DNA of 64,000 bases, taken from Yponomeuta sedellus. Its lineage: Eukaryota; Arthropoda; Insecta; Lepidoptera; Yponomeutidae. The position numbers were made by a program, and so were the translations under genes. The stretch spans positions 7,514,785 through 7,578,784 of the forward strand of contig OW203730.1 of assembly GCA_934045075.1 (NCBI GenBank), in the 5' to 3' direction. The notes below the pieces were generated by a model. That model did no database searches and had not been told where the DNA came from. It worked only from the letters and a program-made list of their open reading frames with translations. Within the stretch, counting starts at the first letter, position 1. Each line of letters starts with the position of its first letter. This document shows positions 52,187 through 63,577 of the stretch, in pieces.

Positions 52187-52732
52187 CACACCCTAGTGCA
52201 CATTTATTTCCAAGCCATTGTCTAACCAGTAACCACAGACCTGGACCGAATATACCTTAGAATAGTGTCATTCGATAGCGAATTTACTTTTGCTAGAACT
52301 AACACCTGCTTAGTGATATTTTCTGAAGTGGACGAATTTTATAAAATTCTTCAGGTCTTTGAGCCTATAAATTATAACTGGCAGGAGACTCTTGCTTTTG
52401 AGCTCTGAGGCAGACAGCCAAACATAAATCTAATCTATAATAATATTATTTTAATCATGTAACTATATCTTAGTAGTCTGTAGTATATTTATATGTATGT
52501 TGATTATTATTTAGTGTGAGTATTCATATATATTTACATTTAAAATTGATATATATTATTTCTGTCATTCTTATATTTATGTAGTCATTCGTTTAAATTG
52601 TATGTATATTAGGTATTAATGAGTTTGTTTCTGCTTTATCTGCACGTAATTTTTATCACAAACCTGTTATTTAAGTTTTATTTTTAATAACGTTTTTATT
52701 GTGCATTAAAGTGTAACAAATAAACAGATTGC
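52187..52732. other. Unassigned; possible retroposon 3' end
   Basis: 52690-52730 'gtgcattaaagtgtaacaaa' resembles a LINE 3' end. Nothing else recognised. Confidence 0.4.
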
Positions 52733-52832
52733 TAGCAGTGGCTGGATGAGGATGACCGAGGACACAGAAGTAGCGTGCCTTAGGTGGGGGGGGGGGGCTA
52801 TGTCCAGCAGTGGACCAGTATGCTTGATTCAA
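52733..52832 (+). repeat. LINE 3' end fragment
   Basis: 'gctagcagtggctggatgag' then 'gctatgtccagcagtggacc', with a run of twelve G between. Confidence 0.65.
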
Positions 52833-52974
52833 ATGTAAAAGTCCGGCTTGCTGTTTTTATTTCCGACGTCTAATGTCGATCTATCAAACGCATTTTATAT
52901 TGGGAACTGCCCAGCTACGAGTAAGTGCAGAAAACATGGTATCTACCGTGGCTAAAATTCTTCTTTGAAGGTAC

Positions 52975-53820
52975 ACTAACCCCCAGTTTCTCGTACAGTA
53001 AAATTCTGTTAAACTACTTTTAACGGTGTCCTGCCTTTTCGCAGAAAATTGTTACGCTGATTATCACTTGCCAACCAATGTTTCACCTATTTTTTACGTT
53101 GACAACAAACGATTTACAAATATTGGTATCGCAATGTTTCATTTGGTAGGATTATTGTTAAGCTGATTATTATAATGACACAAAACGTTTTGGGAATTTA
53201 TTATTTGTCAAGTCTTTTACTAGGCAAACAACTATTATATGAATAAAGTTTCGTCAGTGTAAGTTCAGCTTTTCATACATTGATTTTATGATAAAAAAAA
53301 ATATTTGCATTTTTAATTTAAGAAAAATATTACTGGCTAGAGGGGTGGCCGACGAGACTCAATCTGCGACAAAAATATAGGTGCGACGAAGCGTAGCGGA
53401 GCGCGAAGGAGCGTGTTAGGTTGAACATGTAAGACCGAAGGTTCTCTGCCTTTTTGCAGAAAAAAATTTGGCCGACCGAATGAATATCACGCGTAAAATA
53501 TACGCTACTTAAAAATACGCTACGCTAGTTGGCATTTTGAAAGATTTCATTATAAAAAGCAAACCAAACAAACAGTTGGCTACTACGAGGTTGGGAAATC
53601 AAAAAATAATAATAAGAATAGTGGGCAAATGATTATTCCGCAAAATAATATTATTTGAAACGTTAGTTGCCAAATGATAATCGGCCGAAAATGTTTCTGC
53701 AAAAAGGCAGAGAACCACTTTTAACAGATATCAAAGTTTTTTTCGTATGCACTTTAGCCAACTGACAGATGTTAATAGTAGATTAACGGATTGTTAGGGT
53801 AACACAAATTGGGAGTTAGT
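52975..53820. mobile_element. Long-TIR DNA element (about 0.85 kb, non-coding)
   Basis: Left end 'actaacccccagtttc' pairs with right end 'aaattgggagttagt'. Further in, 'ctgccttttcgcagaaaatt' at 53030 pairs with 'tgtttctgcaaaaaggcaga' near 53700. A direct copy of that motif lies near 53450. The borders and target duplication are not clear. Confidence 0.6.
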
Positions 53821-54124
53821 TAACCATTGTATTATAAACGGTTGCACTCAAGAGGGATCGATTAGTATTGGTAAAAGCTTAATTCAATAATGAATGAAAT
53901 AAAGTAAACTGAGACCCAGATGTAAACGTATCATGTATACGGGACCGTCGAGTACATGGTGAGTGCTTTATGATTCCTCGTGACCAATCTAGTTTATTAT
54001 GCATTTTTCACGCTTCTACCAAATACGAGATTATCATAAATTGCTGTATGGAATCAATGGACGATAAACGTTAAGCGTTTGAAATACGAGTAGGAATGAA
54101 TGAATGTTTTCAATTAGAACCCTC
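53821..54124. other. Unassigned sequence
   Basis: No feature recognised. Confidence 0.4.
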
Positions 54125-54290
54125 ATTTTAACTGACTTCAAAAAAGGTGGAGGTTCTTATTTTAAGGTATTTTATTCTTCCCAGGTATCTAGTTCCATAG
54201 TTACCAAGTTAGGATCTGATGATGAGATCCTGGAGAAATCGATGGAACTTGTAAAATTTTAAAGCGATTTTGTTGGTTTTTAAACTAACA
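54125..54290. repeat. Probable dispersed lepidopteran repeat
   Basis: 'aactgacttcaaaaaaggtg' followed by 'ggatctgatgatgagatcct' resembles a sequence found repeatedly in lepidopteran genomes. Only one copy lies in this window, so the call rests on recollection. Confidence 0.45.
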
Positions 54291-55396
54291 GGTGCATTTG
54301 CTTTCGAAAAATACTATTTTGCTGACTCATAGTGATATTAACAATAAATCGTGATTTAAAAATTGTGCAATATAAAATAAAAACTGATTTCAAAACACAA
54401 CAGTACTAAAAAACAGAAAAATAACTTAAACAAGAATAACCTTTCATTTCGATGTAGGTATTGTAGAAATACCTAGATTGGTGCAAAATGTATGTGAATA
54501 TACATTTGTCTTGTACCTTGGCACCGACCCCAAACAATATACTTCCACAATACATTGAATTTAGGGTCATACTCATTTGAGCTATTTCTACTTTCAGTAG
54601 TGTTTTGAACTCGGTTTTTATTTTTTTATTTACCGCCTTCTGCTAGAATAACACATGACCTTTATATATTGTGATTTATTACTATAAGCTGTAAGATCTA
54701 AACCTGTAAATTTAAAGTCATAAATAACAACATAGCTGTGATCGTAACACTGTAGAGTCGGCTCTTGTCTCCTCTCATCTTGGACTTTTGACCTTTTTTG
54801 CATAGTCACTGTTAGATATTAAATCTAACCATAGGCTAAATTCTATATTTATTGCCACTAACAAAACACTGAATCATGTTGTTCGTAAATTAAATAAATA
54901 CGTATAGCCCCAAATTTGTGGCTCTACATGATAAACGAAAAATATCAGCTATTCCGTACATTTTAATGCCGGAGTGATAACTTCAGTTCAAACCCTATAT
55001 CTGGCAAGTGAACATTACCATTACCATTCTTGCCATTACCTATCTATGGCAAGTGTAGGCTTCGAGATTATAGTAGAGCAGACGTGCTAGCCTAATTAAC
55101 ATACACAACCCCTATTTGTTCTGAGGGATCAACTGTAATTTTTTGGCGCTAATCTTTTTTGTGGCAATAAAATTGATATAGGTATGACAAGGACCTTTTA
55201 CTCTCTGTTTTTATTTTGATTTTAGTCATTGCTGCAGTTTTTAATTTTTTATTGTATTTTTAACTTTGGGTCTATTTCTTCGGTAAATGTAATTGTGATA
55301 TGTTTTTTCTGTACTTTTATAGCGTTGCGTCTTTCATTTTTGATCTTATTCTCTTTATTGTATTTATTAATGAACGTCCACCTGTCACTGAACATA
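54291..55396. other. Unassigned 1.1 kb
   Basis: AT-rich, no exon, RNA or repeat recognised. Confidence 0.5.
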
Positions 55397-55545
55397 CAAC
55401 AGGACTTTTTTTTTAAGTAGGACAGGTAACTCTTGACCCCAGTCACGCCTGATGGTAAGCGAAGACGGGGTCTACAATGTTATGTACTTACCTGTTAAAT
55501 GCCGGTTAACTCTACCTTTAAAGACACCCAGACTTGTCTGTAATA
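55397..55545 (+). repeat. Interspersed repeat K, copy 2
   Basis: 'aagtaggacaggtaactctt', 'gaccccagtcacgcctgatg' and 'cctgttaaatgccggttaac' match 10171-10320 in the other orientation. Confidence 0.7.
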
Positions 55546-56052
55546 TAAACCCAGTATTTCAACGCGAGACTGTGTTCTGCAATGTTTCCGCGAAACAAAA
55601 ACGGGGCGGATTCTAGTCCAGATTAACATCTAATAACAACCCACCAGTCAATGAAAAAAAGTTTCCTCACAACAGATGTACCATTAGGCGTAGTTAGAAA
55701 AATTGTAATTGCTAATAGGCATAAGTATAACCTTATCCGTCGAAAGCAAAAACGCTATACACCGTAACTCTCACTCGGCGAACCGTTCCAAGAGGCGTCC
55801 GTCTAGCGGAATTCCATATATTCATTAATTTCATTATTAATTTATTAATGTATACGGCTAAATCGCAACTTCGCGGCACGGCCGGCTTTCTCTACGCGCG
55901 ATGCTCGGCTGAGTCGGCGCGGCGCGACAAGCCAGAGTCATATCGATACTGATAATCTTGACGAGAGATCATCCTATAAGGAATATCGCGGAAGAGGCTC
56001 GCTCACCGCCCGACTCGGTGATCGTTCTGTAAATATGAAATAAACTACACAC
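55546..56052. other. Unassigned; CpG-rich patch at 55850-55930
   Basis: 'cttcgcggcacggccggctt' and 'gtcggcgcggcgcgacaagc' are CpG-dense compared with the AT-rich flanks. Promoter or enhancer DNA is possible. Confidence 0.4.
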
Positions 56053-56064
56053 AATATGAATAGT

Positions 56065-56434
56065 TAAGGCGCTCGTGGCCTAGGCGAACCGAGTGATTGG
56101 AATCAATCACTTGAGTTAAGCTGCAACAGGCGCGGTCAGGTGCAGGATGGGTGACCGTCCCGTGACTACCGCTAGTGGCATTTTGCCGAGCGCTTCCGTG
56201 CTTTGCAAGGAACGTTAAGCCGTTGGTGCCGGCTGTCATGTAATGGCAGTCGTGTCAGAGGCCTCATGGACAGCTTGATAACTTCTGACAGTAAGGCCCA
56301 CCACTGTCTTACAATCCTCCACCAACCCTGAACTTGGCCCCGGTGCTGGAGTATGGCCTAACCTTCCTGCGGTGCAGGAAGAGACCCGTGCCCCAGCAGT
56401 GGGGACATACAAGGGTTGATAACGAACTATAACG
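56065..56434 (+). mobile_element. 5S-SINE (family C), copy C13, full length (reference)
   Basis: Perfect 'aatatgaatagt' at 56053-56064 and 56435-56446. Sense order: head 'ggcgctcgtggcctaggcga', 5S-like A-box region 'gagttaagctgcaacaggcg', C-box region 'gcaggatgggtgaccgtc', body with 'acttctgacagtaaggccca', tail 'cagtggggacatacaagggt'. The internal pol III promoter of 5S type is inferred from box order and spacing. Confidence 0.92.
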
Positions 56435-56522
56435 AATATGAATAGTGGACGATGCAGTTGCAAGGGAGCAACGGAGTTAGCATTTTTGGGCGATAAATGA
56501 AAGTTGCGTGCGACCGCCAGGT

Positions 56523-56750
56523 TAAAGTAGGACCGGGCTGGCCATGTCTGTCGTATGAGCACCGATAGGTGGGCCCAAACCGCAAAATGGACACCGACGT
56601 CGCGGTCGGACAAGACGAAGACGGCGGGACGACTTAAATGCACTGTTGCCGGGATGGTCTGAGATGGCTGGGGGCAGAGAGAGATTAAAAGCAGATGGGA
56701 AGGCCTTTGCCTCGCAGTGGGACACAAAAGAGGCTAAGGAAAAATAGAAA
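56523..56750 (+). pseudogene. RTE-type LINE C-terminus, decayed
   Basis: 'gggctggccatgtctg' encodes 'AGHVCRM' and 'ggtgggcccaaaccgcaaaa' 'RWAQTAKW'. Stops interrupt the remainder. The 3' end 'aaggcctttgcctcgcagtg' matches the family of 36690-36945. Confidence 0.7.
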
Positions 56751-57744
56751 ATAGAGTTCAATGCATTTTCGATATTGATACCTACATCGTTCAGTCAGAG
56801 TTGTCAATATAAACTTAATGTTGCAGTGGCAGAAAAGCAACGGCATTTTTAGGTAAATGCCTAGTTTGCATTTTACAATTTAACGTAGATTTTAGTACAT
56901 TTTTTTCTTGATAAAAACTAGGAAAACCGGTGGTTTTTAAGCAAACTTCAGACCTCAATTCAACTAATAGCTAAATGCGAATCTGCAGTCATTAGGACTA
57001 TAAATAATAGACTAGTATGGCACTCAAGTCATTAAAACTATAATTTAAAAAATACATAAATATTCAGAAGATTCTAATTTGAATACTTGTGCACCGACAA
57101 TTTGTATCAACCAACTTTCTGCTTAAGTAAACTGAACCACATTCTCGTAGTAATAGATAACAAAATAATTCTTTATTAAAGTCAAATTAATCACATCGTT
57201 GTAACAAAAACAATAGAGCCACGTATGAGAAAGTAAACGTACTTTACGACAAACATCTCAAAATTTACATGTAAATCTGATATAAGTCCTTATAGTTACC
57301 ACAATAAGGCGCATTAGATAACAGCTCACGTCATAGTAAACAGACGTATGGCTGCGCTGTCGTAAAAGTTTTACAAGCCATTGAACGCTAGCACTACGGC
57401 GATTTGCTACTTATTCAAATACACAACGTGCACATAATTATAACTACAGTCACTGCTTATATCAGACAGGGAGTTACGCTTGTTAAGATCTTCGAAGCCT
57501 ATTCTGGCATTTAGTTCTAACAGTACGAAGTTCAGAAGCCATATTTCGTTGGAAATTGTGGTCAGTTTTTTCAGGTTATTATACCTTGTGAGGTTGTAAA
57601 AACATTTTATAAATAATAAAACTGGAACGAGTTCAAGCGTGTGTTTTATTTATAATGTGTTTAATTTATTTCATTTATAATATAAACAGAAAACTTGATA
57701 AAAAACAGAATAAGCAGGTAAAGGACAATTTATGTAATCGGGTC
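56751..57744. other. Unassigned AT-rich 1 kb
   Basis: No gene or repeat family recognised. Confidence 0.5.
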
Positions 57745-57756
57745 TAGTTGAAATAT

Positions 57757-57961
57757 TACACTATTTTTATTTTTAATGCACTAACCCGTGCTAAGGAACA
57801 AATTTAAAAACCTATTTAGAGGCTAAAAATTTTACCCATGCCAGCGTTCCAGCGCTCTACCAATTGAGCTCAATTGGTAGAGCGCTGGTACGGATAACCA
57901 GAGGTTGCGGGTTCGAATCCCGGCATGGGTGAAATTTTTAGCCTCTAAATAGGTTTTTAAA
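57757..57961 (-). mobile_element. Family T SINE, copy T14
   Basis: Perfect 'tagttgaaatat' at 57745-57756 and 57962-57973. The inverted tail and flank plus parts of the inverted tRNA-like domain meet the sense copy at 'gagctcaattggtagagcgc' near 57870. It ends 'ctaaataggttttta'. The 'tggtacggata' variant puts it in the young subfamily of T6/T7. Confidence 0.9.
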
Positions 57962-57984
57962 TAGTTGAAATATGTAAAGTGTAG

Positions 57985-58080
57985 TATTTTCTAAGGTTAA
58001 CGCGGGCACTAGATATAATAAAACTGTTTAAACACGGATATTTTACTCGTTTATTTTACATTTTTACAATTTTCTCACGT
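57985..58080 (+). repeat. Dispersed repeat P, single-arm copy
   Basis: 'agtattttctaaggttaacg' through 'catttttacaattttc' matches 51190-51290 but has no inverted partner, so this is the unduplicated form. Confidence 0.75.
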
Positions 58081-58799
58081 TAAATGTAAAGTGGTAATGC
58101 CAACAATGAAGAAAATCTCAAAAATAGGTGACATCATTTAAAATTTTTAAATGATTAAAGAAATATAAAAAATGGTGTAAAGAGGTTTGCACCGTTACAA
58201 CCTAACACTGTTATTATGCAGAAGTAGCACGTACCTAGATAAAGAGGGACTTCTCTTCGAAGTGTAAAAGCATCTTCAAAATAAACCTCGGTGCCTGTCC
58301 ATAATTTAATTCCAAGTTATTTATATTAAAAGAAACAATCCGCTGAGTATGTACAATAATAATTCATTTAGATAAGTACAATTTATTGGCTGCGCGCAAC
58401 TTGTGAAACCAGCCAAGTCTAACCTCACCAGAGGTATGTAGGCGTAATAAATACCAACCAAATGGACTCGGCCATTGTCGGGTCAGGCAAGAGGTAGTTT
58501 ACTAAAAACTCTATGCAAACTAAAAGACGATTTGAGCCTTGAAAGATCCGACAAGAACACTTGCACTATTAGCCAGATTTATCGAACCGATAGAGCGATA
58601 TAATATCGCCCCATCTTGCCTTACAACGCGTGTGATACCGAAATTGATCGTTAATGTTTTACACCGAACTCTATGATGCGGGCACGTACAACGCTGAAAG
58701 ACAAGATGCTAGAACTGATAGTTCGTGCACAACTATTGTAGACCACTAACAAAACGAAAAGCGCAGGTTAAGCAACTTAGCAATAAATGAAAATCCTTT
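58081..58799. other. Unassigned sequence
   Basis: No gene or repeat family recognised. Confidence 0.45.
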
Positions 58800-58810
58800 G
58801 CTATCTACAT

Positions 58811-59172
58811 CGATATCAACCCTTGTATGACCCCACTGTCGGGGCACGGGTCTCTTTCTACATCGCAGGAAGGTTAGGTCATACTCCGCCACGGGGGCCA
58901 AGTCCGGGTTGCTGAAGGATTGTTAGACAGTGGCGGGCCTTACTGTCGGAAGTTATCAAGCCGCTCATGAGGCCTCTGACATGGCTTAACGGCTGCCATT
59001 ACATGACAGTCGGCGCCAACGGTTTAACGTGCCTTGCGAAGCACGGAAGCGCTCGGAAAAAATGCCACTAGCAGTAGTCAAAGGACGGTTGGCCATCCTG
59101 CACCTGACGGCGCCTGGTGTTGCTTAACTCATGTGATTGATTCCAATCACTCGGTTCGACTAGGCCTCGGGC
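58811..59172 (-). mobile_element. 5S-SINE (family C), copy C14, full length
   Basis: 'gctatctacat' at 58800-58810 and 'gctacctacat' at 59173-59183. All segments are present on the minus strand, with moderate divergence. Confidence 0.9.
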
Positions 59173-59183
59173 GCTACCTACAT

Positions 59184-59640
59184 ACGAAAAAGTAAACAAG
59201 TTCTATACACAAAAATATTCCTTTGTTGTATCTACAAAAGTTTAGGGTGAAAAGAACACCTACAGAGGTCAAACCGCCTCCTCGTCTATTAAATCAGTCA
59301 AAAAAGGTAGCTTTCCTTCCACCAGCTGTCATGTTAAATATCGGCCCTGCGCGCGAGTTCGGAGTTCAGCGGTCGTAAAGGCCGTGACCGTGGGGCGGCT
59401 GGGCATATTATAGGGCTGTCAGACGGTCGAGATTCGTCTGCATATATCCGAACATTTCATGTTGTCTCTAGACTTCTGAAAATATCGAAATCTTCTGACA
59501 GGGAGCTGCCGAAAACTTTACACTCGATTTATTCTACTCATATTCAAATAACAGTACCGCGCTCAAAAATAAGTTACAAGTTTGATTTGGTTTACGAGTT
59601 AGGAAATCTCGTCGGAGAAAAGTAGATTAGCTTTTCAAGT
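59184..59640. other. Unassigned sequence
   Basis: No feature recognised. Confidence 0.45.
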
Positions 59641-59722
59641 GGTATTTGAATACCTCAGACAAATACTCTCTTTTTCAGAGAAGGCATGTGCCCTGCAGTG
59701 TAACGTTTGTAGGCTACACAAA
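59641..59722 (+). repeat. Family E (subfamily b) tail fragment
   Basis: 'tttgaatacctcag' and 'gagaaggcatgtgccctgca' match the family E 3' part. Confidence 0.6.
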
Positions 59723-60615
59723 AATATTTGTAATTTGTAATTTTAAAACTAAAACGCACAAGATAAGAAAACTAAAACGACTGTACATACCCGAAAATAA
59801 CCATAAGCACAATTTGGTTTATAATATTTATCTCTTAAATAAACAACCCTAGAAAGCCGACATTTCGAAACTTGCTCAGATTGAGTTTACCAATCCGGCA
59901 ACCCTAAGTGGGTGTGGATGGTTGCCTATTTGAGCGTAGACGGTCACTAAACGAAAAAGGCGCGGAAGATAAGCTCAAAAAAGCAAAGAAAAAGCTTTAG
60001 AAATTCCAGTGACTTTGGTGTCTAAGGATTTCAGTTATATTCTATTGGAATTTCTCGTTATTTTCTTTTATCACTTTGATTCGCGAAAACATGTTGGATC
60101 CCTCAGTAGAGCCGTAAAGTTCGCAATGGAAACGTGGTTCCACTTGCCACGATCCTGGCATCCATTTTGCGGTTTCGTAAATTCTAGCAACTACTAGGTA
60201 TTTTGTGTACCTACCTACCAAAAAAAGTCTGAAATATGGCACTCATTCCAATTAATTCACACACTAAGAAATATTCCTTTTTGTAACCAAATCTAAAGCT
60301 GCAACAGAACTTTTACTTGTGCCCAGGTGCTAGTGGCTGCACGAAGATTTTATTACGCATCGATAAGTGGCAGTAAACATGGAAACTCGTGAAAGCATAG
60401 TTAGGTATGGCGTAAAGAGCGTTTAGTGTGCTATGAGCACGCAGCATAAGAGGTGCGTTTGAGATAAATGGGGAATGCGTCTTAATAGGTGTTTGGTAGT
60501 GTTTTGTCACTTTGGACGTAAGAAGAAAGAGGTGGTAAAAGGTGAACTGTTCGATTAGCTGAAAGATTACACTGAGTCAATTTCAAAAAATATTCTTTAA
60601 CTAACGAAATCACGG
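59723..60615. other. Unassigned sequence
   Basis: Positions 60140-60165 carry a scrap of repeat X ('ccacttgccacgatcc'). Otherwise nothing recognised. Confidence 0.45.
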
Positions 60616-60629
60616 AAAGTCTAAATAAT

Positions 60630-60759
60630 ACAAAGAGTATTGTAAAGAGGTTCGAAATTTCGCTGATGCCGGTACTTGAGAGCACTGGCACGGTTAGCCA
60701 GAGGTCGCGGGTTTGAGTCCCGGCATGGGTGGAATTTTTAACCTCTAAATAGGTTTTTT
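60630..60759 (+). mobile_element. Family T SINE, copy T15 (simple, tRNA domain cut)
   Basis: Perfect 'aaagtctaaataat' at 60616-60629 and 60760-60773. It starts 'acaaagagtattgtaaagag', has lost the A-box half of the tRNA-like domain, keeps the B-box half and ends 'ctaaataggtttttt'. Confidence 0.9.
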
Positions 60760-60773
60760 AAAGTCTAAATAAT

Positions 60774-61239
60774 CAAAGATTAGATTAAATAGTATTAGAC
60801 CGTAATTGGCCAATGTTCGGCCTACACTAATTACCTGTCTTTGTAATGTTTTGTGCTGTGGACTTTGAAGAAATAAAAAATAAAATTATAGGTAAAAGGT
60901 CACATTAAAAGTAGAAGTTACGATCTACAAACTTAACTGTATCGTAGCTAGTTATTCTTACGAACTTGAGGCTGCAGTACTATCTAGACAGCTACATTAA
61001 CCTAGAGGCGTTCTCCAGGTAAACTTTAATACAATTACATCTAACCGCACAAAGATCTGGCTTACAGATATATCATCTAATGTTAACTCAAACTAAGCTG
61101 CGTGAAAATATACGGGTCTCACAAAACACATAATAACAGAAGGGATACTGCAAGGCAAAGAAATTGGCGCAGACATTAAACAAAACACTTATTAAAAGAA
61201 AACTCAAAAAGAACATAGGTAAGTAAGTGAATGTGGAAT
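60774..61239. other. Unassigned sequence
   Basis: 'ttgtgctgtggactttgaag' then 'aaataaaaaataaaattat' near 60850 may be a retroposon 3' end. Otherwise nothing. Confidence 0.4.
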
Positions 61240-61375
61240 CCTACTAATATTATAAATATGAAAGTTTGTGAAGATGTTTGATTTTTGTTACTCAATCACA
61301 CAATAACGGCTGAACGGTATCACATGAAACTTGGGATACAGATCGACAAAGCTCTGAATTGAGACATAGGATATT
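61240..61375 (+). mobile_element. Helitron fragment (5' part)
   Basis: 'tcctactaatattataaata' and 'tgaaagtttgtgaagatgtt' match the 5' half of 17733-17939. The 3' hairpin and CTAG are absent. Confidence 0.75.
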
Positions 61376-61446
61376 TGACGTCCCGGTACTACGTTTCATT
61401 ACGGTAGGGCTATTTCCAGCAGTGAACTAGTATAGCCTGACGACGA
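61376..61446 (+). repeat. Family D / LINE tail fragment
   Basis: 'ggtagggctatttccagcag' and 'actagtatagcctgacgacg' form the shared tail with (gac)n. Confidence 0.7.
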
Positions 61447-62229
61447 CAATTATACCATCGATAATATTTTATCGATGATTATACCTCTTTTCTTATGAAA
61501 ATACCTGCGGAATTAAAAACTGTTTAGGAAGCAGTTTCCTTGGTTACTGAAGACAGTCTAGCAAATCCAACTTTCTGTAGCATCTCATGTGTACGCGCTT
61601 GTAGTGCGACTACAACATAGATAAAGCCAATTAAGGCTCACACGGGGCAACCCACATCGCGCCGGCAATTATATCATAATTGTGTCAATCTTTTGTACTG
61701 TTAGCTTTACAATTAGAGTCCGATTTCATGTGGAAATCGGACTCTAATTTTAAAAGGAATTTTGCACTATTTTTACGACGAATGTATGTCTAACTAAAAT
61801 ATTACAAAATATATACAAAGAAAACATTTTCGATAGTCGTAGTAGATTCAAATAAGACAGACATTTTTCTATCCAAATATCTCTAAACGTCAACTCTCAA
61901 AGGAAGTTAGCTCAATGTTATGCGTCAGTCTTTTGTATTGTATCTATACAATTAGAAACGAAGTTTTTAAAACTTACGATGTTCCGTGATATACATTTAA
62001 CGGGTATAAATAATCGCAAATAGACCCGTCAAATCATAAAACTTGGTATTCACTTTGCGTTTAGAAATTAAAGCTGGAACGCTCTTCATTTGAATAAGAA
62101 GAGGACAAAATAGGATTCAAGGATCGCTTTCGCGAAGTTAAGTGCCATTAGTTGCTCTTCCATAAGATAACTACAGATAAGATACGTAAATAAAGAAAAC
62201 GTTACTGAAATGTGTGATAGAACATTAAC
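61447..62229. other. Unassigned; 16-bp hairpin at 61711-61750
   Basis: 'attagagtccgatttc' and 'gaaatcggactctaat' form a perfect stem with a 4-nt loop. A related 'cttttgtattgtatctatac' segment recurs about 240 bp downstream. The element type is unknown. Confidence 0.5.
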
Positions 62230-62240
62230 ATAGTAAAAGT

Positions 62241-62566
62241 GATACTATTTTTTATTTTTAATGCACTAACCCGTGCTAAGGACAAATTTGAAAACGTATT
62301 TAGAGGCTAAAAATTTCACCCATGCCGGGATTCGAACCCGCAACCTCTGGCTATCCGTGCCAGCGCTATAATCTAAATAGTATAATCACAGTGATATCAT
62401 TCCGATGTAAAACCTAACTGCAAAGTAGGTAGTCGGGGCTGTAAGTGATGCAATCTACTTCAGCCAGATGTCGCTGCCTGTACGTAATACAGAGAATAGT
62501 GTAAAGAAGAGGTTCGGTTTGAATCCCGGCATGGGTGAAATTTTTAGCCTCTTAATAGGTTTTCAA
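62241..62566 (-). mobile_element. Family T SINE, copy T16
   Basis: Perfect 'atagtaaaagt' at 62230-62240 and 62567-62577. The inverted tail and tRNA 3' half (62241-62368) are followed by a sense body, which has lost most of its tRNA-like domain (deletion at 62513), and the end 'ttaataggtttt'. Confidence 0.9.
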
Positions 62567-62577
62567 ATAGTAAAAGT

Positions 62578-63403
62578 TTATTAAAAAAATATATATATTT
62601 CTAGGACTTTTTCCAGCAGTGGGATACGAAGACACGTAAAAAATATATACATATATTTAACTTAGTCAAAAGCTTGCTAGCAGCGAGTGGATGTGGATAG
62701 CCGAGAACAGAATGAAGTGGTGAGCATCAACTGATTGATAGAATCTCGACTATTCCACGACCAATATGTCCTACACTGCAGGATTAATTTATTTACACTT
62801 ACATATTTTCACAGGTGAATTGAACATTTAGACTTTTTACCCAGGAGATATACCAAAGAAAAAGACTTACACTACTATAAATACCCAAACTTGCAGCTCG
62901 TAAAGCAGTAAGGACTTTGAAAAAGACCAATTTTTGAGAATTGTTGCAAATTTTGTTTCCAAAATTATCTAAATTTATGTAATAGATACCCGGTGTAATT
63001 GTAAATAAGATACTTTGTTTTGATCTGAGCTGTTATACCTACAGCTTTCCATATCAAAGCAAAGCCGTCAACGCGTTGAAAAACATATCAAAGCTCTAAC
63101 CAGCACCGCATCAAACGGGCACCTGATTAGAAGGCTCGCATCACACGATAACAGATTGATAAAGGCGAAGGGAAATGACTGTTATTAGGCGTGTAAACGA
63201 TGGCCGTCTCGTTTGCGGCAGGCAGCTTCACACCTGCAGTTGTCAATTACAAGGGAGGACCGAGGACTGTCTATAGGGATTATAAGACTCTTCTAAGTGC
63301 CCGGTGCTTCAATAGTCAATAATAACGTTGCAATTAGGCGCGTAAAACTAGGAACTTCGCGAGCTAGAGGATTTGTTTAGGTCGTCTATTGGCAACTTTT
63401 AGA
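62578..63403. other. Unassigned; LINE scraps at 62600-62730
   Basis: 'ctttttccagcagtgggata' and 'gcttgctagcagcgagtgga' resemble LINE C-terminal and tail pieces. Nothing else recognised. Confidence 0.45.
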
Positions 63404-63577
63404 TCTATAATATAAAAATTAATCGCCGAATGTGTTGGTAAGCGCAAATCTCGGGAGCAGCTGAACCGATTTCGCTAATTCTTTTTTTTTAGAATATTCC
63501 TTGAAGTACGAAGATGGTTCTTACGGAGGGAAAAAAAATCGACTGTTAGGCGGTACGAAGTTCGCTGGGTCAGCTAG
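63404..63577 (+). mobile_element. Non-autonomous Helitron, complete
   Basis: Starts TC ('tctataatataaaaattaat'), ends CTAG at 63574-63577, inserted between host A (63403) and T (63578). The subterminal 'ggcggtacgaagttcgctgg' gives a short hairpin. This is the reference copy for 15704 and 37336-37713. Confidence 0.9.

Noticed and set aside
54211..54240. Hammerhead core 'ctgatga' ... 'gaaa' at 54216-54238
   Set aside because: The 12 nt between the two boxes cannot form a stem II and no cleavage triplet is placed correctly.
56236..56727. 163-codon minus-strand frame
   Set aside because: It crosses a decayed RTE fragment and a 5S-SINE on their wrong strand, so it is chance openness.
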